From Echinicola strongylocentroti (GTDB taxonomy: Bacteria > Bacteroidota > Bacteroidia > Cytophagales > Cyclobacteriaceae), in contig NZ_CP030041.1 of the NCBI RefSeq assembly GCF_003260975.1, positions 1,969,001 to 2,033,000 of the forward strand: DNA of 64,000 nucleotides. The letters are read 5' to 3'. Below the pieces are notes generated by a model that was given only the letters and a program-made list of their open reading frames with translations, did not search any database and was not told the DNA's origin. Position numbers and translations under genes: made by a program. Shown here piece by piece: positions 8,795 through 18,034 of the stretch (its first letter is position 1; every line of letters begins with the position of its first letter).

Positions 8795-9268
8795 TTAATA
8801 AGCTATATCCAACACTTCAAACTCCACCACACCCGCGGGGGCATTGATCTGAGCGATTTCTCCTACTTTTTTGCCCAGTAGGCCTTTTCCAAATGGAGAT
8901 GCCAGTGAGATTTTATTGGCCTTGAGGTCTGCTTCCTCTTCGGACACCAGCGTATAGGTAACCGTCATGCCGTTCTTGACATTTTTGATCTTCACGGTGC
9001 ACAGGATGCCTACTTTTGAAGTATCCATTTTGGAGTTGTCCAGCACTCGGGCATTGCCGATCACTCCTTCAAGTTTGGCTATCTTCAGCTCAAGCAGTCC
9101 TTGGGCATCTTTGGCAGCATCGTATTCTGCATTTTCACTGAGATCACCTTTGTCCCGTGCTTCAGCTATTTGCTTGGCAATATCCTGCCTTCCTTTTGTC
9201 TTTAATTCCTGAAGCTCGTCCTTCAGTTTTTTTAATCCCTCTTCGGTATAATATTGTACTTGTCCCAT
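8795..9268 (-). CDS. greA: Transcription elongation factor GreA
   Basis: The 157-aa protein has the GreA coiled coil (residues ~10-75; YYTEEGLKKLKDELQEL, GDLSENAEYDAAKDAQ) with the acidic tip residues that enter the RNA polymerase secondary channel to trigger cleavage of backtracked RNA, then the FKBP-like C-domain (ISLASPFGKGLLGKKVGE). The start at MGQVQYY fits family length; an in-frame ATG six codons upstream is less likely. A strong promoter and a hairpin lie in its ~90-nt leader, an arrangement that could attenuate expression. Confidence 0.96.
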   Translation of the reverse strand: MGQVQYYTEEGLKKLKDELQELKTKGRQDIAKQIAEARDKGDLSENAEYDAAKDAQGLLELKIAKLEGVIGNARVLDNSKMDTSKVGILCTVKIKNVKNGMTVTYTLVSEEEADLKANKISLASPFGKGLLGKKVGEIAQINAPAGVVEFEVLDIAY

Positions 9269-9300
9269 AGTCTTATAATTTCTCAAAGTGTGAAAAATAA

Positions 9301-9330
9301 AAGAACGGTCTCATTTCTGAAGACCGTTTC
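9301..9330 (-). terminator. Terminator-like hairpin in the greA leader
   Basis: AACGGTCT (9304-9311) and AGACCGTT (9321-9328) form a perfect 8-bp stem; on the minus strand it is followed by CTTTTATTTTT. It could end transcripts from the dehydrogenase upstream, but it also lies between the greA promoter and the greA start, so greA transcripts must pass it. Confidence 0.7.
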
Positions 9331-9359
9331 TTTTTTCCACCTATATTTTGTGTATGACG

Positions 9360-9390
9360 CAAATATAGACATATCCTAATGATAAAGCAA
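9360..9390 (-). promoter_or_regulatory. Promoter of greA
   Basis: On the minus strand TTG (9390-9388), a 20-bp spacer and TATATTTG (9367-9360) match the Bacteroidota primary-sigma consensus. Predicted transcription start is near 9354. Confidence 0.7.
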
Positions 9391-9428
9391 TTTTAACTAT
9401 TAGATTTATAGGCTACCGACCCTTACTA

Positions 9429-10358
9429 TTAAGGAAATTCAGCTGATATCTTCTCCACCAATACATTATTGATCTTTTCATATGACTGGTAAGTCCATCC
9501 TGCAATATGTGGGGTAAAAAGGACATTGTCACGGGCTGTCAATCGTTCAAAGGACAGCTTTTGGGCAGGAGTCAAGGTATGCAGCTTTTCATTCTCAAGC
9601 ACATCAAGCAGTGCCCCCTTGAGGACACCTTGGGTCAGGGCCTGATTTAAAACATCCAAACTGATCACTTCTCCCCTAGCAGTATTGATTAAATAAAACG
9701 GCTTCTGAAATTGCGACAACACTTCTTCGGTAAAGAAATTCCTCGTTTCGGGTGTTAACGGCACATGGATACTCAATATATCTGCCTCTCTCTGAACTTC
9801 CTCAAAACTGGCTTCCTTGGCATATTCATCACTGTAGTTTTCCAGGTATTTGTCGTATGCCAATACCTTTACCCCAAAGCCGTTTAACCTCCTTGCAAAG
9901 GCCTTTCCCATATTGCCATAGCCAAAAACCCCTACTGTTTTACCTTGCAGCTCTTCACCCCTGTTTCCTTCCCGGTCCCAAATACCACGCCGTACTTCAC
10001 TGTCTGCTTTCTGCAAGTTGTTAAACAACATCAATAACATCGCAATGGCATGTTCTCCTACAGCATCCCTATTCCCTTCAGGAGCATGGAACAGCCTAAT
10101 TCCTTTTTGATCGATATATTCCATATCGATTTTGTCCAGTCCAGCCCCTGCACGCCCGATGAACTTAAGCTTGACGGCCTGTTCCAGCAAAGCCCTGTCC
10201 ATGGGTGTCTTTGAGCGGATAATCAAGCCTTCATACCCCGCTATTCTCTCTTCGATTTCCTTTCTTGTTATTTTCGGACAGTAATCCACCTTAAAACCAG
10301 CCTTCTCCAGTAAGGGAGTGATGCTGGTATGCATTTCGTCTATTATCAGTATGTTCAT
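9429..10358 (-). CDS. D-isomer-specific 2-hydroxyacid dehydrogenase (phosphoglycerate dehydrogenase-like)
   Basis: The 309-aa protein has the split substrate-binding fold around a Rossmann NAD domain (VGVFGYGNMGKAFARRL, about residues 143-160). Catalytic candidates are Arg in NTARGEVISLDVL, Glu in ALLDVLENEKL and His in FTPHIAGWT. It lacks the ACT domain of full-length SerA, so it matches the short SerA-like/hydroxyacid dehydrogenase group. Serine biosynthesis (3-phosphoglycerate oxidation) is possible but substrate cannot be read from sequence. It lies 55 bp downstream of mgtE on the same strand. Confidence 0.85.
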   Translation of the reverse strand: MNILIIDEMHTSITPLLEKAGFKVDYCPKITRKEIEERIAGYEGLIIRSKTPMDRALLEQAVKLKFIGRAGAGLDKIDMEYIDQKGIRLFHAPEGNRDAVGEHAIAMLLMLFNNLQKADSEVRRGIWDREGNRGEELQGKTVGVFGYGNMGKAFARRLNGFGVKVLAYDKYLENYSDEYAKEASFEEVQREADILSIHVPLTPETRNFFTEEVLSQFQKPFYLINTARGEVISLDVLNQALTQGVLKGALLDVLENEKLHTLTPAQKLSFERLTARDNVLFTPHIAGWTYQSYEKINNVLVEKISAEFP

Positions 10359-10413
10359 TTATAACGTTGGTTCTCAAAATAGGCATTCATCTAAGCCCTC
10401 CTATTCCGGTTCA

Positions 10414-11781
10414 TTAAAGGTTCAACAGCATCATGGCCACCAAGAAATATACTGCCAGACCCAAAAGGTCATTGGCCGTGGTGATAAAAGGCCCTGAAGC
10501 CATCGCTGGATTGATACCGAACTTATCCAAGACTATTGGTGTAACGGTCCCCATAAAAGAGGCAAGCAGGACCACGCTAAACAACGCAAAGCCTACCACA
10601 ATTCCAAATTTCACCTCATTGCCATACACGAAGACTACAGTACCAAAAACGATCGCTCCCAGCACGATTCCGTTCAGGACGGCCACTAAAAGCACCTTGG
10701 CAAACCGTCTACCGATACTCTCGGCAAAAACCGATTTGGCAGCAAGGGACTGTACCACCAAAGAGGACGACTGTATCCCCACATTACCGCCCGTTGCGGT
10801 AATCAACGGAATAAAAGAGGCCAACTGAATGTATTTGCTCAGTCCGTCATTAAACACTCCAATGATCCTGGCCCCCATCAAACCACCAAAAATACCAATC
10901 ATTAGCCAAGGCAAGCGAGCTTTGGAAAGTCGAAATACAGAATCGGACTCTTCCACATCATCCGAAATACCTGTCATGGCCTGCATATCCTCTTCTGCCT
11001 GCTCCCTGATCACATCCAACACATCATCGACGGTAATCCTTCCCACTAATTTATTTTTGGCATTCACCACAGGTAATGCCTCCAGGTCATACTTCCGCAT
11101 GATTTCGGCAATTTCCTCCTCATCCATGTAAGTCGGAACAGCAATAATATCCTCTTCAAAGATATCTTTGATTTTCGTATTGGCAGAGCCCAAAATAATT
11201 TTTTTCAGCGCCACCCTTCCCAGAAGGTTTTCCTTATTGTCTACGACATAAATAGAGTATATCTTCTCCACATTCTCCGCTTGTCGGCGGATTTCATCGA
11301 TGGTCTGTACCACCGTCCAGTTAAGGTTGGCTTTTATAAATTCTTTTGCCATCAGCGCACCGGCACTGCCTTCCTCGTACCGCAAAAGCTCCATGATATG
11401 GCCAGCCTTCTCTTTCTCTTGAAGATGGCTGATCACATCCTCTCGGTCTTTGACCACGAGCTGATGTAGGATATCCACGGCATCATCCGACTCTATCCTG
11501 TCCAACAGCCCCGCCAATTCGTCCGATTCCATAGCCTGGACAATCCTGAACTGCGGCTCTTCGTCCAACTCGATCAATACATCGGCGGCAAATTCACTTT
11601 CAAGTACCCGCAGCACATACAGTGCCTCTTCCATTTCCAGCTCGTCGAGCAATGAGGCCACATCGGCTTCATTGGCTCCATCGATAGATTGACGCAGCCC
11701 TTCTACATCTCCTTCTTCGATACTCGCTTTTAGGAATTCCAGGTATTCTCGCGAGAGTTCAAATTCTCTTATTCTTTCCAA
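10414..11781 (-). CDS. mgtE: Magnesium transporter MgtE
   Basis: The 455-aa protein shows the MgtE order: a superhelical N-domain (residues ~1-135, with EADVASLLDELEMEEALYVL), tandem CBS domains (~140-260; GRITVDDVLDVIREQ) that sense cytosolic Mg2+, a linking helix, and five membrane segments (~290-455) including the pore signature LITATGGNVGIQSSSLVVQSLA and the C-terminal GLAVYFLVAMMLL. It overlaps the rsmA end by 13 bp, so the two are probably co-transcribed and coupled. Confidence 0.95.
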   Translation of the reverse strand: MERIREFELSREYLEFLKASIEEGDVEGLRQSIDGANEADVASLLDELEMEEALYVLRVLESEFAADVLIELDEEPQFRIVQAMESDELAGLLDRIESDDAVDILHQLVVKDREDVISHLQEKEKAGHIMELLRYEEGSAGALMAKEFIKANLNWTVVQTIDEIRRQAENVEKIYSIYVVDNKENLLGRVALKKIILGSANTKIKDIFEEDIIAVPTYMDEEEIAEIMRKYDLEALPVVNAKNKLVGRITVDDVLDVIREQAEEDMQAMTGISDDVEESDSVFRLSKARLPWLMIGIFGGLMGARIIGVFNDGLSKYIQLASFIPLITATGGNVGIQSSSLVVQSLAAKSVFAESIGRRFAKVLLVAVLNGIVLGAIVFGTVVFVYGNEVKFGIVVGFALFSVVLLASFMGTVTPIVLDKFGINPAMASGPFITTANDLLGLAVYFLVAMMLLNL

Positions 11782-12551
11782 GACATTTCCAGTTTATTGG
11801 TTAGTGAAATAAACGCTGGTACATCCAACTGCTCGGCTCTTTTGTCCAGAATGGGATCACTCTTCATTTCTTCAGTTAGCCCCATTGATTTCAGGGCATT
11901 CCTAAGTGTCTTTCTTCTAGTGCTGAAACCTTGCTTGACCACTCTAAAAAACAACTTTTCATTACAATCCAAGGTTATCGTTTCGTTACGCTTGAGCCTG
12001 ATCACACCACTATTGACTTTAGGAGGCGGATCAAAAACAGTCGGTGGCACGGTAAACAAATATTCTATGTCATAATACGCCTGTAAAAGTACACTGAGAA
12101 TACCGTAATCTTTATTTCCATGTGGAGAAGCGATTCGTTGGGCTACCTCTTTTTGGAGCATGCACACCACCTCTGTCACATTATTCCGTTGCTCCAGAAC
12201 CTTAAAAAAAATCTGGGACGAAATATTATATGGAAAATTACCAGCTACTATATACTTACCATCAATAATCTTTCCAAAGTCGAATTTCAGGAAATCGGCA
12301 TCGATAATTTTATCTCCTAACTGGGGGTATTTTTGGTGTAGGTAGGCAATGGATTCCTTGTCTATGTCCACCAAATACAGCTCCCAGTCTACTTGGAGCA
12401 GGAAGTCAGTCAACACCCCCATCCCAGGCCCGATCTCCAACACTTTTCTGACACCCCCATGACCAGTTACTGAACTTGCGATTTTTTCCGCTATCCCAAG
12501 GTCCTTAAGGAAGTGTTGCCCAAGGTGCTTTTTTGCTCTGACCTTCTCCAT
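11769..12551 (-). CDS. rsmA: 16S rRNA (adenine1518/1519-N6) dimethyltransferase RsmA
   Basis: The 260-aa KsgA-family enzyme dimethylates the two adenines in helix 45 of 16S rRNA late in small-subunit assembly. Visible motifs are KKHLGQHFLKD at the N-terminus, the SAM-binding loop VLEIGPGMGVLTDFL, the acidic ribose contact LVDIDKES, and the catalytic NFPYNISSQI. The C-terminal helical domain (RVVKQGFSTRRKTLRNALKSM) contacts rRNA. It is divergent from the aminopeptidase gene with only ~55 bp between starts. Confidence 0.96.
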   Translation of the reverse strand: MEKVRAKKHLGQHFLKDLGIAEKIASSVTGHGGVRKVLEIGPGMGVLTDFLLQVDWELYLVDIDKESIAYLHQKYPQLGDKIIDADFLKFDFGKIIDGKYIVAGNFPYNISSQIFFKVLEQRNNVTEVVCMLQKEVAQRIASPHGNKDYGILSVLLQAYYDIEYLFTVPPTVFDPPPKVNSGVIRLKRNETITLDCNEKLFFRVVKQGFSTRRKTLRNALKSMGLTEEMKSDPILDKRAEQLDVPAFISLTNKLEMSWKE

Positions 12552-12588
12552 CTTTATTTGTCTGATAAAATTATACTAAATTGCCAAT

Positions 12589-12596
12589 CAAAATTA
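12589..12596 (-). promoter_or_regulatory. -7 box for rsmA-mgtE
   Basis: TAATTTTG on the minus strand is a full match to TAnnTTTG and lies ~40 bp upstream of the rsmA start. No clear -33 TTG is present at the usual spacing. Confidence 0.4.
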
Positions 12597-12605
12597 AGAC
12601 AATAT

Positions 12606-14042
12606 ATGCTAACTGCCATAACATTACTAGACTCTCCGGGAAATCTTCTTCACCAAAACGGAGTGGTATTTATATCAAATGAAAAAGACATCGAGCTTCT
12701 CCCTGTAGAAAACACCAGGTCGGCTTTCATCAGAACACAGCTGTTTGATAAAAACAAAACACAAGTACACCTTTCAAGCGAAACCAGCCAACTGATCTTC
12801 ATAAAAACTAAAGATCACGAAAGCTCAAGTTATCAGCTAGAATTGGCCAGAAAAGCAGGTGCCTCCAGCTGGAAAGTGCTCAAAAACTGGGACATACCAA
12901 GGGTTTTTTACTTTGGAAAATCGGAAAAGTTACTTTTGGCTTTTTTAGAAGGCGCAGCTCTCGCCTCGTATAAATTCTCAAAGTACAAATCCTCTAAAAA
13001 CAACTCCCCCTCTTCACTGGAAGTCTGTACGAACATTACAGATGAAAGCAATCTGGACGAATTGATCACTACTTGTCTGGCCACGTTTGTCGCCAGAGAC
13101 TTGGTCAACGAACCGGTAATTTACTTAAACGCCATCCAGCTCAGCAAAGAAATCGAACAACTGGGTGAAAACTACGGTTTTGACACTGAAGTCTTGGACG
13201 AGAGTAAAATCACCTCCTTAAAAATGGCTGGTTTACTCGCCGTGAATGCAGGAAGTGAACTCCCGCCGACATTTACGATCATGCATTATAAACCCAGCAC
13301 AGGAAAAAAATTCAAAAAACCTATCGTACTGGTAGGCAAAGGCGTGGTATACGACACCGGAGGGCTGAGCCTAAAGCCCACTCCAAACTCCATGGACTTC
13401 ATGAAGGCTGACATGGCCGGTGCGGCAGCAGTCATCGGCACTCTCTGCGCGGTAGCCAAAATGGGGCTCCCGGTCGAAATAATTGGGCTTATCCCTGCTA
13501 CAGACAATCGCCCCGGCCGCAATGCCATCACCCCTGGAGACGTCATTACCTATCCTAACGGCAAGAGCGTCGAAATCCTCAACACTGATGCGGAAGGCCG
13601 CTTGATCTTAGCGGATGCCTTGATATACGCCACCAAATACGACCCCAAGCTGGTCATTGACCTGGCCACTTTAACAGGGTCTGCCGCCGCAGCCCTTGGA
13701 AAAGAAGGTGCTGTAATGATGGGAAAAGCCTATGATGAAGAAAAAAGTTTTCTTAAAATTGCCGGTAAAGAAGTCTTTGAGCGTTTGGTCGAATTTCCGT
13801 TATGGGAAGAATACGGAGATCAATTGAAATCTACAGTGGCCGACATCTCCAATTTAGGAGGCCCCACTGCGGGAGCAATCACCGCCGGAAAATTCTTGGA
13901 GCATTTTACAGACTATAACTGGATACATATTGACATAGCAGGCCCCTCATTTAGCAAATCCGGAGAAGGCTACAAGCCCGCAGGAGGCTCTGGGTTTGGC
14001 GTCAGACTGATAACCCAGTTTTTAAAGAACATATCCAACTAG
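12606..14042 (+). CDS. Leucyl aminopeptidase (M17 family)
   Basis: The 478-aa protein has the M17 catalytic domain in its C-terminal two thirds: metal/active-site motifs VGKGVVYDTGGLSLKPT, KADMAGAAAV, and the family signature NTDAEGRLILADAL, followed by LATLTGSAAAALG. It removes N-terminal residues from peptides using two metal ions, normally as a cytosolic hexamer. The start at MLTAITLLD is chosen because an upstream in-frame ATG at 12513 would read back through the rsmA promoter into the rsmA gene. Its N-domain is diverged, as is common in Bacteroidota. Confidence 0.93.
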   Translation: MLTAITLLDSPGNLLHQNGVVFISNEKDIELLPVENTRSAFIRTQLFDKNKTQVHLSSETSQLIFIKTKDHESSSYQLELARKAGASSWKVLKNWDIPRVFYFGKSEKLLLAFLEGAALASYKFSKYKSSKNNSPSSLEVCTNITDESNLDELITTCLATFVARDLVNEPVIYLNAIQLSKEIEQLGENYGFDTEVLDESKITSLKMAGLLAVNAGSELPPTFTIMHYKPSTGKKFKKPIVLVGKGVVYDTGGLSLKPTPNSMDFMKADMAGAAAVIGTLCAVAKMGLPVEIIGLIPATDNRPGRNAITPGDVITYPNGKSVEILNTDAEGRLILADALIYATKYDPKLVIDLATLTGSAAAALGKEGAVMMGKAYDEEKSFLKIAGKEVFERLVEFPLWEEYGDQLKSTVADISNLGGPTAGAITAGKFLEHFTDYNWIHIDIAGPSFSKSGEGYKPAGGSGFGVRLITQFLKNISN

Positions 14043-14159
14043 CCAGACATCTTAACACTGCCCCAGTTGGAGAATTAACCAACATCGATCGTGCTTGCCG
14101 AGTTTTGGAAATGTTTCAAGCAGTAGCAGCACACAAAAGCGACAAACATATTAGATGAA

Positions 14160-15179
14160 ATGAACCAGAAAAAAAACAAACCCGTCATAGGAATCACCAT
14201 CGGTGACATCAACGGAATCGGCGCAGAGGTAACGATGAAGGCACTGACCGACAACCGGATTTTGAAGCAAATCACCCCTGTCATCTACGCACACGGCAAA
14301 GCACTGACCTTCTACCGGAAGCACCTCAAAATTGAGGATTTTAACTTTATGCAAATCAGGTCCATTGACGAAATCCACCAAAAGAAGGTAAATGTCATCA
14401 ATGTAACCGAAGAATGTCCTGAAATCATGCCGGGGACAGAAACGATCGAGGCCGGAAAAATGGCCTTGGCAGCACTTGACCACGCCATAGCGGATATCAA
14501 AAACCAAAAAATCGACGCCATCGTCACCGCTCCATTAAACAAAAACAATATCAATTCAGATACGTTGAGATTTGTGGGGCACACAGAATACCTCACGGCA
14601 GCTTTTGAAGCCAATGAAAGCATGATGTTTATGGTATCGGAAGACATGAGAGTAGGCCTGGTATCCGGGCATGTCCCCTTGGCTGAAGTAGTGAAAGAAG
14701 TAACTGTGAAAAAAATCCAGAAAAAGCTAAAAATAATGCTCCGTTCACTAAAGGATGATTTCGGTATACAAAAACCGCGTATCGCTGTATTGGGGCTCAA
14801 CCCTCATGCGGGGGAAGATGGCCTGCTGGGCAATGAAGAAACAGAAATCATTCAGCCAGCCATACGGGAATTCAAAGACAAAGGACACCTGATCTTTGGC
14901 CCCTACCCATCAGACGGCTTCTTCGGCATGATGCACCAAAAGAAATTTGACGGTGTACTGGCCATGTACCATGACCAAGGCCTGGTACCCTTCAAGTCGT
15001 TGGCTTTTGACAGTGGCGTCAACTTCACAGCAGGACTCCCTATTATCAGGACTTCCCCAGATCATGGCACAGCCTACAACATTGCTGGCAAAAACGTCGC
15101 TGATGAAGGTTCCATGCGTGCAGCCATCTTTACAGCCTATGATATCCTTTGCCAAAAACACCCTTGGGAAGAAGAGTAA
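14160..15179 (+). CDS. pdxA: 4-hydroxythreonine-4-phosphate dehydrogenase
   Basis: The 339-aa enzyme oxidises 4-phosphohydroxy-L-threonine in the DXP-dependent pyridoxal phosphate pathway. Recognisable parts are IGITIGDINGIGAEV at the N-terminus, TAPLNKNNIN, the metal-binding His in VGHTEYLTAAFE, the second His in LGLNPHAGEDGLLG, and MYHDQGLVPFK, then SPDHGTAYNIAGK. The upstream ATG at 14154 is followed by a stop two codons later, so this start is the only reasonable one. It follows the aminopeptidase by 117 bp. Confidence 0.96.
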   Translation: MNQKKNKPVIGITIGDINGIGAEVTMKALTDNRILKQITPVIYAHGKALTFYRKHLKIEDFNFMQIRSIDEIHQKKVNVINVTEECPEIMPGTETIEAGKMALAALDHAIADIKNQKIDAIVTAPLNKNNINSDTLRFVGHTEYLTAAFEANESMMFMVSEDMRVGLVSGHVPLAEVVKEVTVKKIQKKLKIMLRSLKDDFGIQKPRIAVLGLNPHAGEDGLLGNEETEIIQPAIREFKDKGHLIFGPYPSDGFFGMMHQKKFDGVLAMYHDQGLVPFKSLAFDSGVNFTAGLPIIRTSPDHGTAYNIAGKNVADEGSMRAAIFTAYDILCQKHPWEEE

Positions 15180-15224
15180 GAAAAATAAATCGTAAGCATA
15201 TTTTATATTTAAGAAATAGTTCGC

Positions 15225-15232
15225 TAAATTTG
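15225..15232 (+). promoter_or_regulatory. -7 box for yceD-rpmF
   Basis: TAAATTTG fits the Bacteroidota -7 consensus; a TTT at 15202-15204 stands where -33 TTG is expected. The predicted transcript starts ~16 bp before the yceD start. Confidence 0.5.
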
Positions 15233-15254
15233 CGGTCTTAAACAGGCAGGAGGA

Positions 15255-15818
15255 ATGGCAAAATTCTGGAGAGCTTTTGACATTGACATCATCAAACTCA
15301 ATGAAGGAACTCATGAGTTTCCCTTCGATATTGAGGATGAATTCTTTGAACATTTCAAAGACAACGACATTGTCAAAAAAGGAAACCTGAAGGCTACTAT
15401 TCTTTTACGAAAGGAAGTCAACCTTCTAGAGGCAACATTTATCATAGATGGCACAGTGAAACTCACCTGTGACAGAAGTTTGGAGGAATTTGACCAAGCA
15501 CTGTATACCGAGGAGAAGATCATCTACAAATACGGTTCCGAGGAGCAGGAGATCAATGAAGAAATCATCATGATCACCCGTGACACACCAAAGATAAATG
15601 TGGCCCAATTGATTTATGAATTTATAATACTTGCCTTGCCAGTCAAAAAAATCCATCCCGACTACAGGGATGAAGAAGAAATGGAAGGCGAGGGAAAGTT
15701 GGTATATTGGTCAGACGACATTAATGAAGAAGAGGAAGACGCCACTTCGGAACCCGATTCGGACGACCAGATAGATCCCAGATGGGAAGCATTGAAAAAT
15801 ATTAAGAAAAAAGATTAA
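15255..15818 (+). CDS. YceD/DUF177 family protein
   Basis: The 187-aa acidic protein matches the DUF177 family: an N-terminal strand-rich part (FDIDIIKLNEGTHEFPFDIE), LEATFIIDGTVKLTCDRSLEEF in the middle, and IYEFIILALPVKKIHPDY near residue 125, ending in an acidic tail. In bacteria this gene almost always precedes rpmF, and family members are linked to 23S rRNA accumulation. The usual CxxC...C pattern is reduced to a single Cys. It is 18 bp upstream of rpmF and shares its promoter. Confidence 0.88.
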   Translation: MAKFWRAFDIDIIKLNEGTHEFPFDIEDEFFEHFKDNDIVKKGNLKATILLRKEVNLLEATFIIDGTVKLTCDRSLEEFDQALYTEEKIIYKYGSEEQEINEEIIMITRDTPKINVAQLIYEFIILALPVKKIHPDYRDEEEMEGEGKLVYWSDDINEEEEDATSEPDSDDQIDPRWEALKNIKKKD

Positions 15819-15836
15819 TCTAAAAACTGTATAGAG

Positions 15837-16028
15837 ATGGCACATCCTAAACGCAAAATTTCGAAAACCAGAAGAGACAAGAGAAGAACGCATTACAAGC
15901 TAAGCGCCCCAAGCCTAGCCCAATGCCCTACTACCGGTGAATACCACTTGCCTCACAGAGCATATTGGCTTGACGGCAAACTTTACTACAAAGGTCAAGT
16001 GATCATTGAAAAAGAAGTTCTTGCCTAA
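15837..16028 (+). CDS. rpmF: 50S ribosomal protein L32
   Basis: The 63-aa protein begins [20 protein letters not shown], the basic L32 signature, and continues to [15 protein letters not shown]...YYKGQVII. Only one Cys is left where zinc-binding L32 has four, so this is a zinc-free type. It follows yceD and is closed by a strong terminator. Confidence 0.97.
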   Translation: MAHPKRKISKTRRDKRRTHYKLSAPSLAQCPTTGEYHLPHRAYWLDGKLYYKGQVIIEKEVLA

Positions 16029-16082
16029 TCGGGCAACCGATGACGAAAGCGGACATTACCCACTGAGGTCAATGAAGATATT

Positions 16083-16118
16083 AAATCCATTTGGGAACAT
16101 CCAAATGGATTTTTTTTT
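16083..16118 (+). terminator. Terminator of the yceD-rpmF transcript
   Basis: AAATCCATTTGG (16083-16094) and CCAAATGGATTT (16101-16112) form a perfect 12-bp stem followed by a run of T. Confidence 0.9.
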
Positions 16119-16119
16119 G

Positions 16120-16295
16120 TTTAACCCGGATTATGCGTTAGGAATCGTAGTGAGAGCTGAAATTGCAAGAAAATCAGTTAGTTTGGAGGCATTAGCGTAG
16201 CACCGCTACGGTTATGCCGAAAACTAAAGTGAAACAGCTGATTTTGAAGCAGTTTCAGGTCGCAACAGATAGGCTAATGCATATTCCGGGTTTAA
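16120..16295 (-). repeat. 176-bp foldback (MITE-like) element, copy B
   Basis: Same length as copy A and reverse-complement to it, starting directly at the T-run of the rpmF terminator. The central CGTAGC-ACC-GCTACG hairpin is at 16196-16210, and the terminal inverted repeats begin TTTAACCCGG and end CCGGGTTTAA. Confidence 0.85.
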
Positions 16296-17011
16296 GATCA
16301 AATAGACAACCCAAACCTACCGGGCTGTGGAGCCTCGTAACCATGAAAGGGGATCAAGCAGAAAAGTAGGGGCTGGAGCTAATAGAACGCTGATGGCGCA
16401 GATGATTATGATTTGCGCTGATTTTTTTCTTAAACTGGAAAAGCCAATTTGTATAACCAAAGGAAAGGGCGTCACATCCATAGCCACGGGCAACATCAAA
16501 AAAAATCTCATTGTTTTTGATACAATCATCTTCCTAGCGCTTTATTCGAACAATCAATTGGGAGAAGTAATTTTAAGAAAATGTATCCCCGGGGATATTG
16601 TGCTTGATCCACGAAAGGGAATGCTGCATCCAGCCGGATGAAACTCACCAAGCTTATTGGCAAAGGTAAAATCATCCACGGAAGCAACAAACAGCAGAAG
16701 GAAGTCAATTAACGTAAACCAGCTCATTTGTCACTTATGCCTCTACCGTGCCAAACCCACTCCCCTAGCGTCCAAGCCAATAGTATTTGCCCAAAATCTA
16801 CCCTTTAAAAAGGGCAACTGTATTTTAATCGGTCAGAAAAAGCATTCTACTTTCAAAATTACTTGGTGGTAAGGCACATTTTAAATAATTTTGGAAGCCA
16901 AATTTATTTTGTGACTATTTCAATAATTGAGATTTCGCAAAATAGTACATAAGGAGCAAATGCCATCTTCCCTCCGATGCAATAAAGGTATTTGCCCAAA
17001 ACAAAGAATAA
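16296..17011. other. Non-coding stretch between the foldback element and fabH
   Basis: Short open frames exist (the longest, 104 codons at 16327) but none has a recognisable product, and that one reads through repeat sequence. 16351-16431 is the second repeat segment. The remainder, to the fabH start, shows nothing I can name. In many relatives plsX lies between rpmF and fabH; it is absent here. Confidence 0.6.
16351..16431 (-). repeat. Second intergenic repeat segment, copy B
   Basis: GGATCAAGCAGAAAAG...AATAGAACGCTGATGGCGCAG...TTTGCGCTGATTTTTTTC is the reverse complement of the segment at 8168-8255, with scattered differences. Confidence 0.65.
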
Positions 17012-18010
17012 ATGGAAAAAACTAGAGCTGTCATTACCGGTGTCAATGGATGGGTTCCGGATTACGTATTGACGAACAAGGAACTTGAAACCATGGTGGA
17101 AACCAGTGATGAATGGATTACCACCCGCACCGGTATCAAAGAACGAAGAATTCTCAAGGGAGAAAACAAAGGCACATCGGATATTGGGGCCAATGCCATA
17201 AAAGGCCTACTCGAAAAGACCAATACCGACCCAGAAGATATTGACCTGATCATTTGTGCCACAGTAACCCCGGACATGCCGTTCCCGTCCTGTGCCAACA
17301 TGATCGCCCACAAGGTCGGCGCCAAGAACAGCTACAGTTTTGATATATCTGCTGCATGTTCTGGTTTTATCTATGCATTGACCATCGGCAGCCAGTTTAT
17401 CGAGACAGGCATGCATAAGAAGGTCATTGTAGTAGGGGCAGATAAAATGTCCTCTATCGTAAACTACGAGGACAGGACTACCTGCATCATTTTCGGTGAT
17501 GGCGGTGGAGCGGTAATGCTAGAACCTACCACAGAAGAGGTGGGAGTCATGGACTCCTTACACCATTCTGATGGTTCGGGATCTCCTTACCTCCACATAA
17601 AGGCTGGCGGCAGCTTAAAACCTGCTTCAGAAGAAACCGTCAGGGCAAAAGAACATTATGCCTACCAAGAAGGGGCTACTGTTTTCAAGTTTGCAGTGAC
17701 CAATATGGCAGAGGTCAGCGCCCAAATCATGGCCAAAAACAACCTAACAGGCGAGGATATATCCTGGCTGGTACCACACCAAGCCAATAAAAGGATCATC
17801 GATGCCACTGCCAACCGTATGAATGTGGGGCCAGAAAAAGTCATGATCAATATCGAAAAATATGGCAACACCACCGCAGGGACCATCCCCCTGTGTCTAT
17901 CTGATTACGAATCACAACTTAAAAAAGGAGACAACATCATTCTTGCCGCTTTTGGCGGCGGGTTTACTTGGGGCTCCGTTTACCTCAAATGGGGATATGA
18001 CCCCAAATAA
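17012..18010 (+). CDS. fabH: Beta-ketoacyl-ACP synthase III
   Basis: The 332-aa condensing enzyme joins acetyl-CoA (or a branched starter) to malonyl-ACP to start fatty acid synthesis. The catalytic triad is visible: Cys in [13 protein letters not shown], His in [12 protein letters not shown] and Asn in [14 protein letters not shown]. The Gly-rich end [16 protein letters not shown] is typical. It is the first gene of a plus-strand group followed by efp, accB and accC, placing chain initiation beside acetyl-CoA carboxylase. Confidence 0.96.
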   Translation: MEKTRAVITGVNGWVPDYVLTNKELETMVETSDEWITTRTGIKERRILKGENKGTSDIGANAIKGLLEKTNTDPEDIDLIICATVTPDMPFPSCANMIAHKVGAKNSYSFDISAACSGFIYALTIGSQFIETGMHKKVIVVGADKMSSIVNYEDRTTCIIFGDGGGAVMLEPTTEEVGVMDSLHHSDGSGSPYLHIKAGGSLKPASEETVRAKEHYAYQEGATVFKFAVTNMAEVSAQIMAKNNLTGEDISWLVPHQANKRIIDATANRMNVGPEKVMINIEKYGNTTAGTIPLCLSDYESQLKKGDNIILAAFGGGFTWGSVYLKWGYDPK

Positions 18011-18034
18011 ATAAACTTAACAAACCAAAATCGT

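Noticed and set aside
15837..16028. L32 as a zinc-ribbon protein
   Set aside because: Only one of the four expected cysteines is present.
16327..16641. 104-codon frame upstream of fabH
   Set aside because: It starts in repeat sequence, has no recognisable domain and no supporting context.
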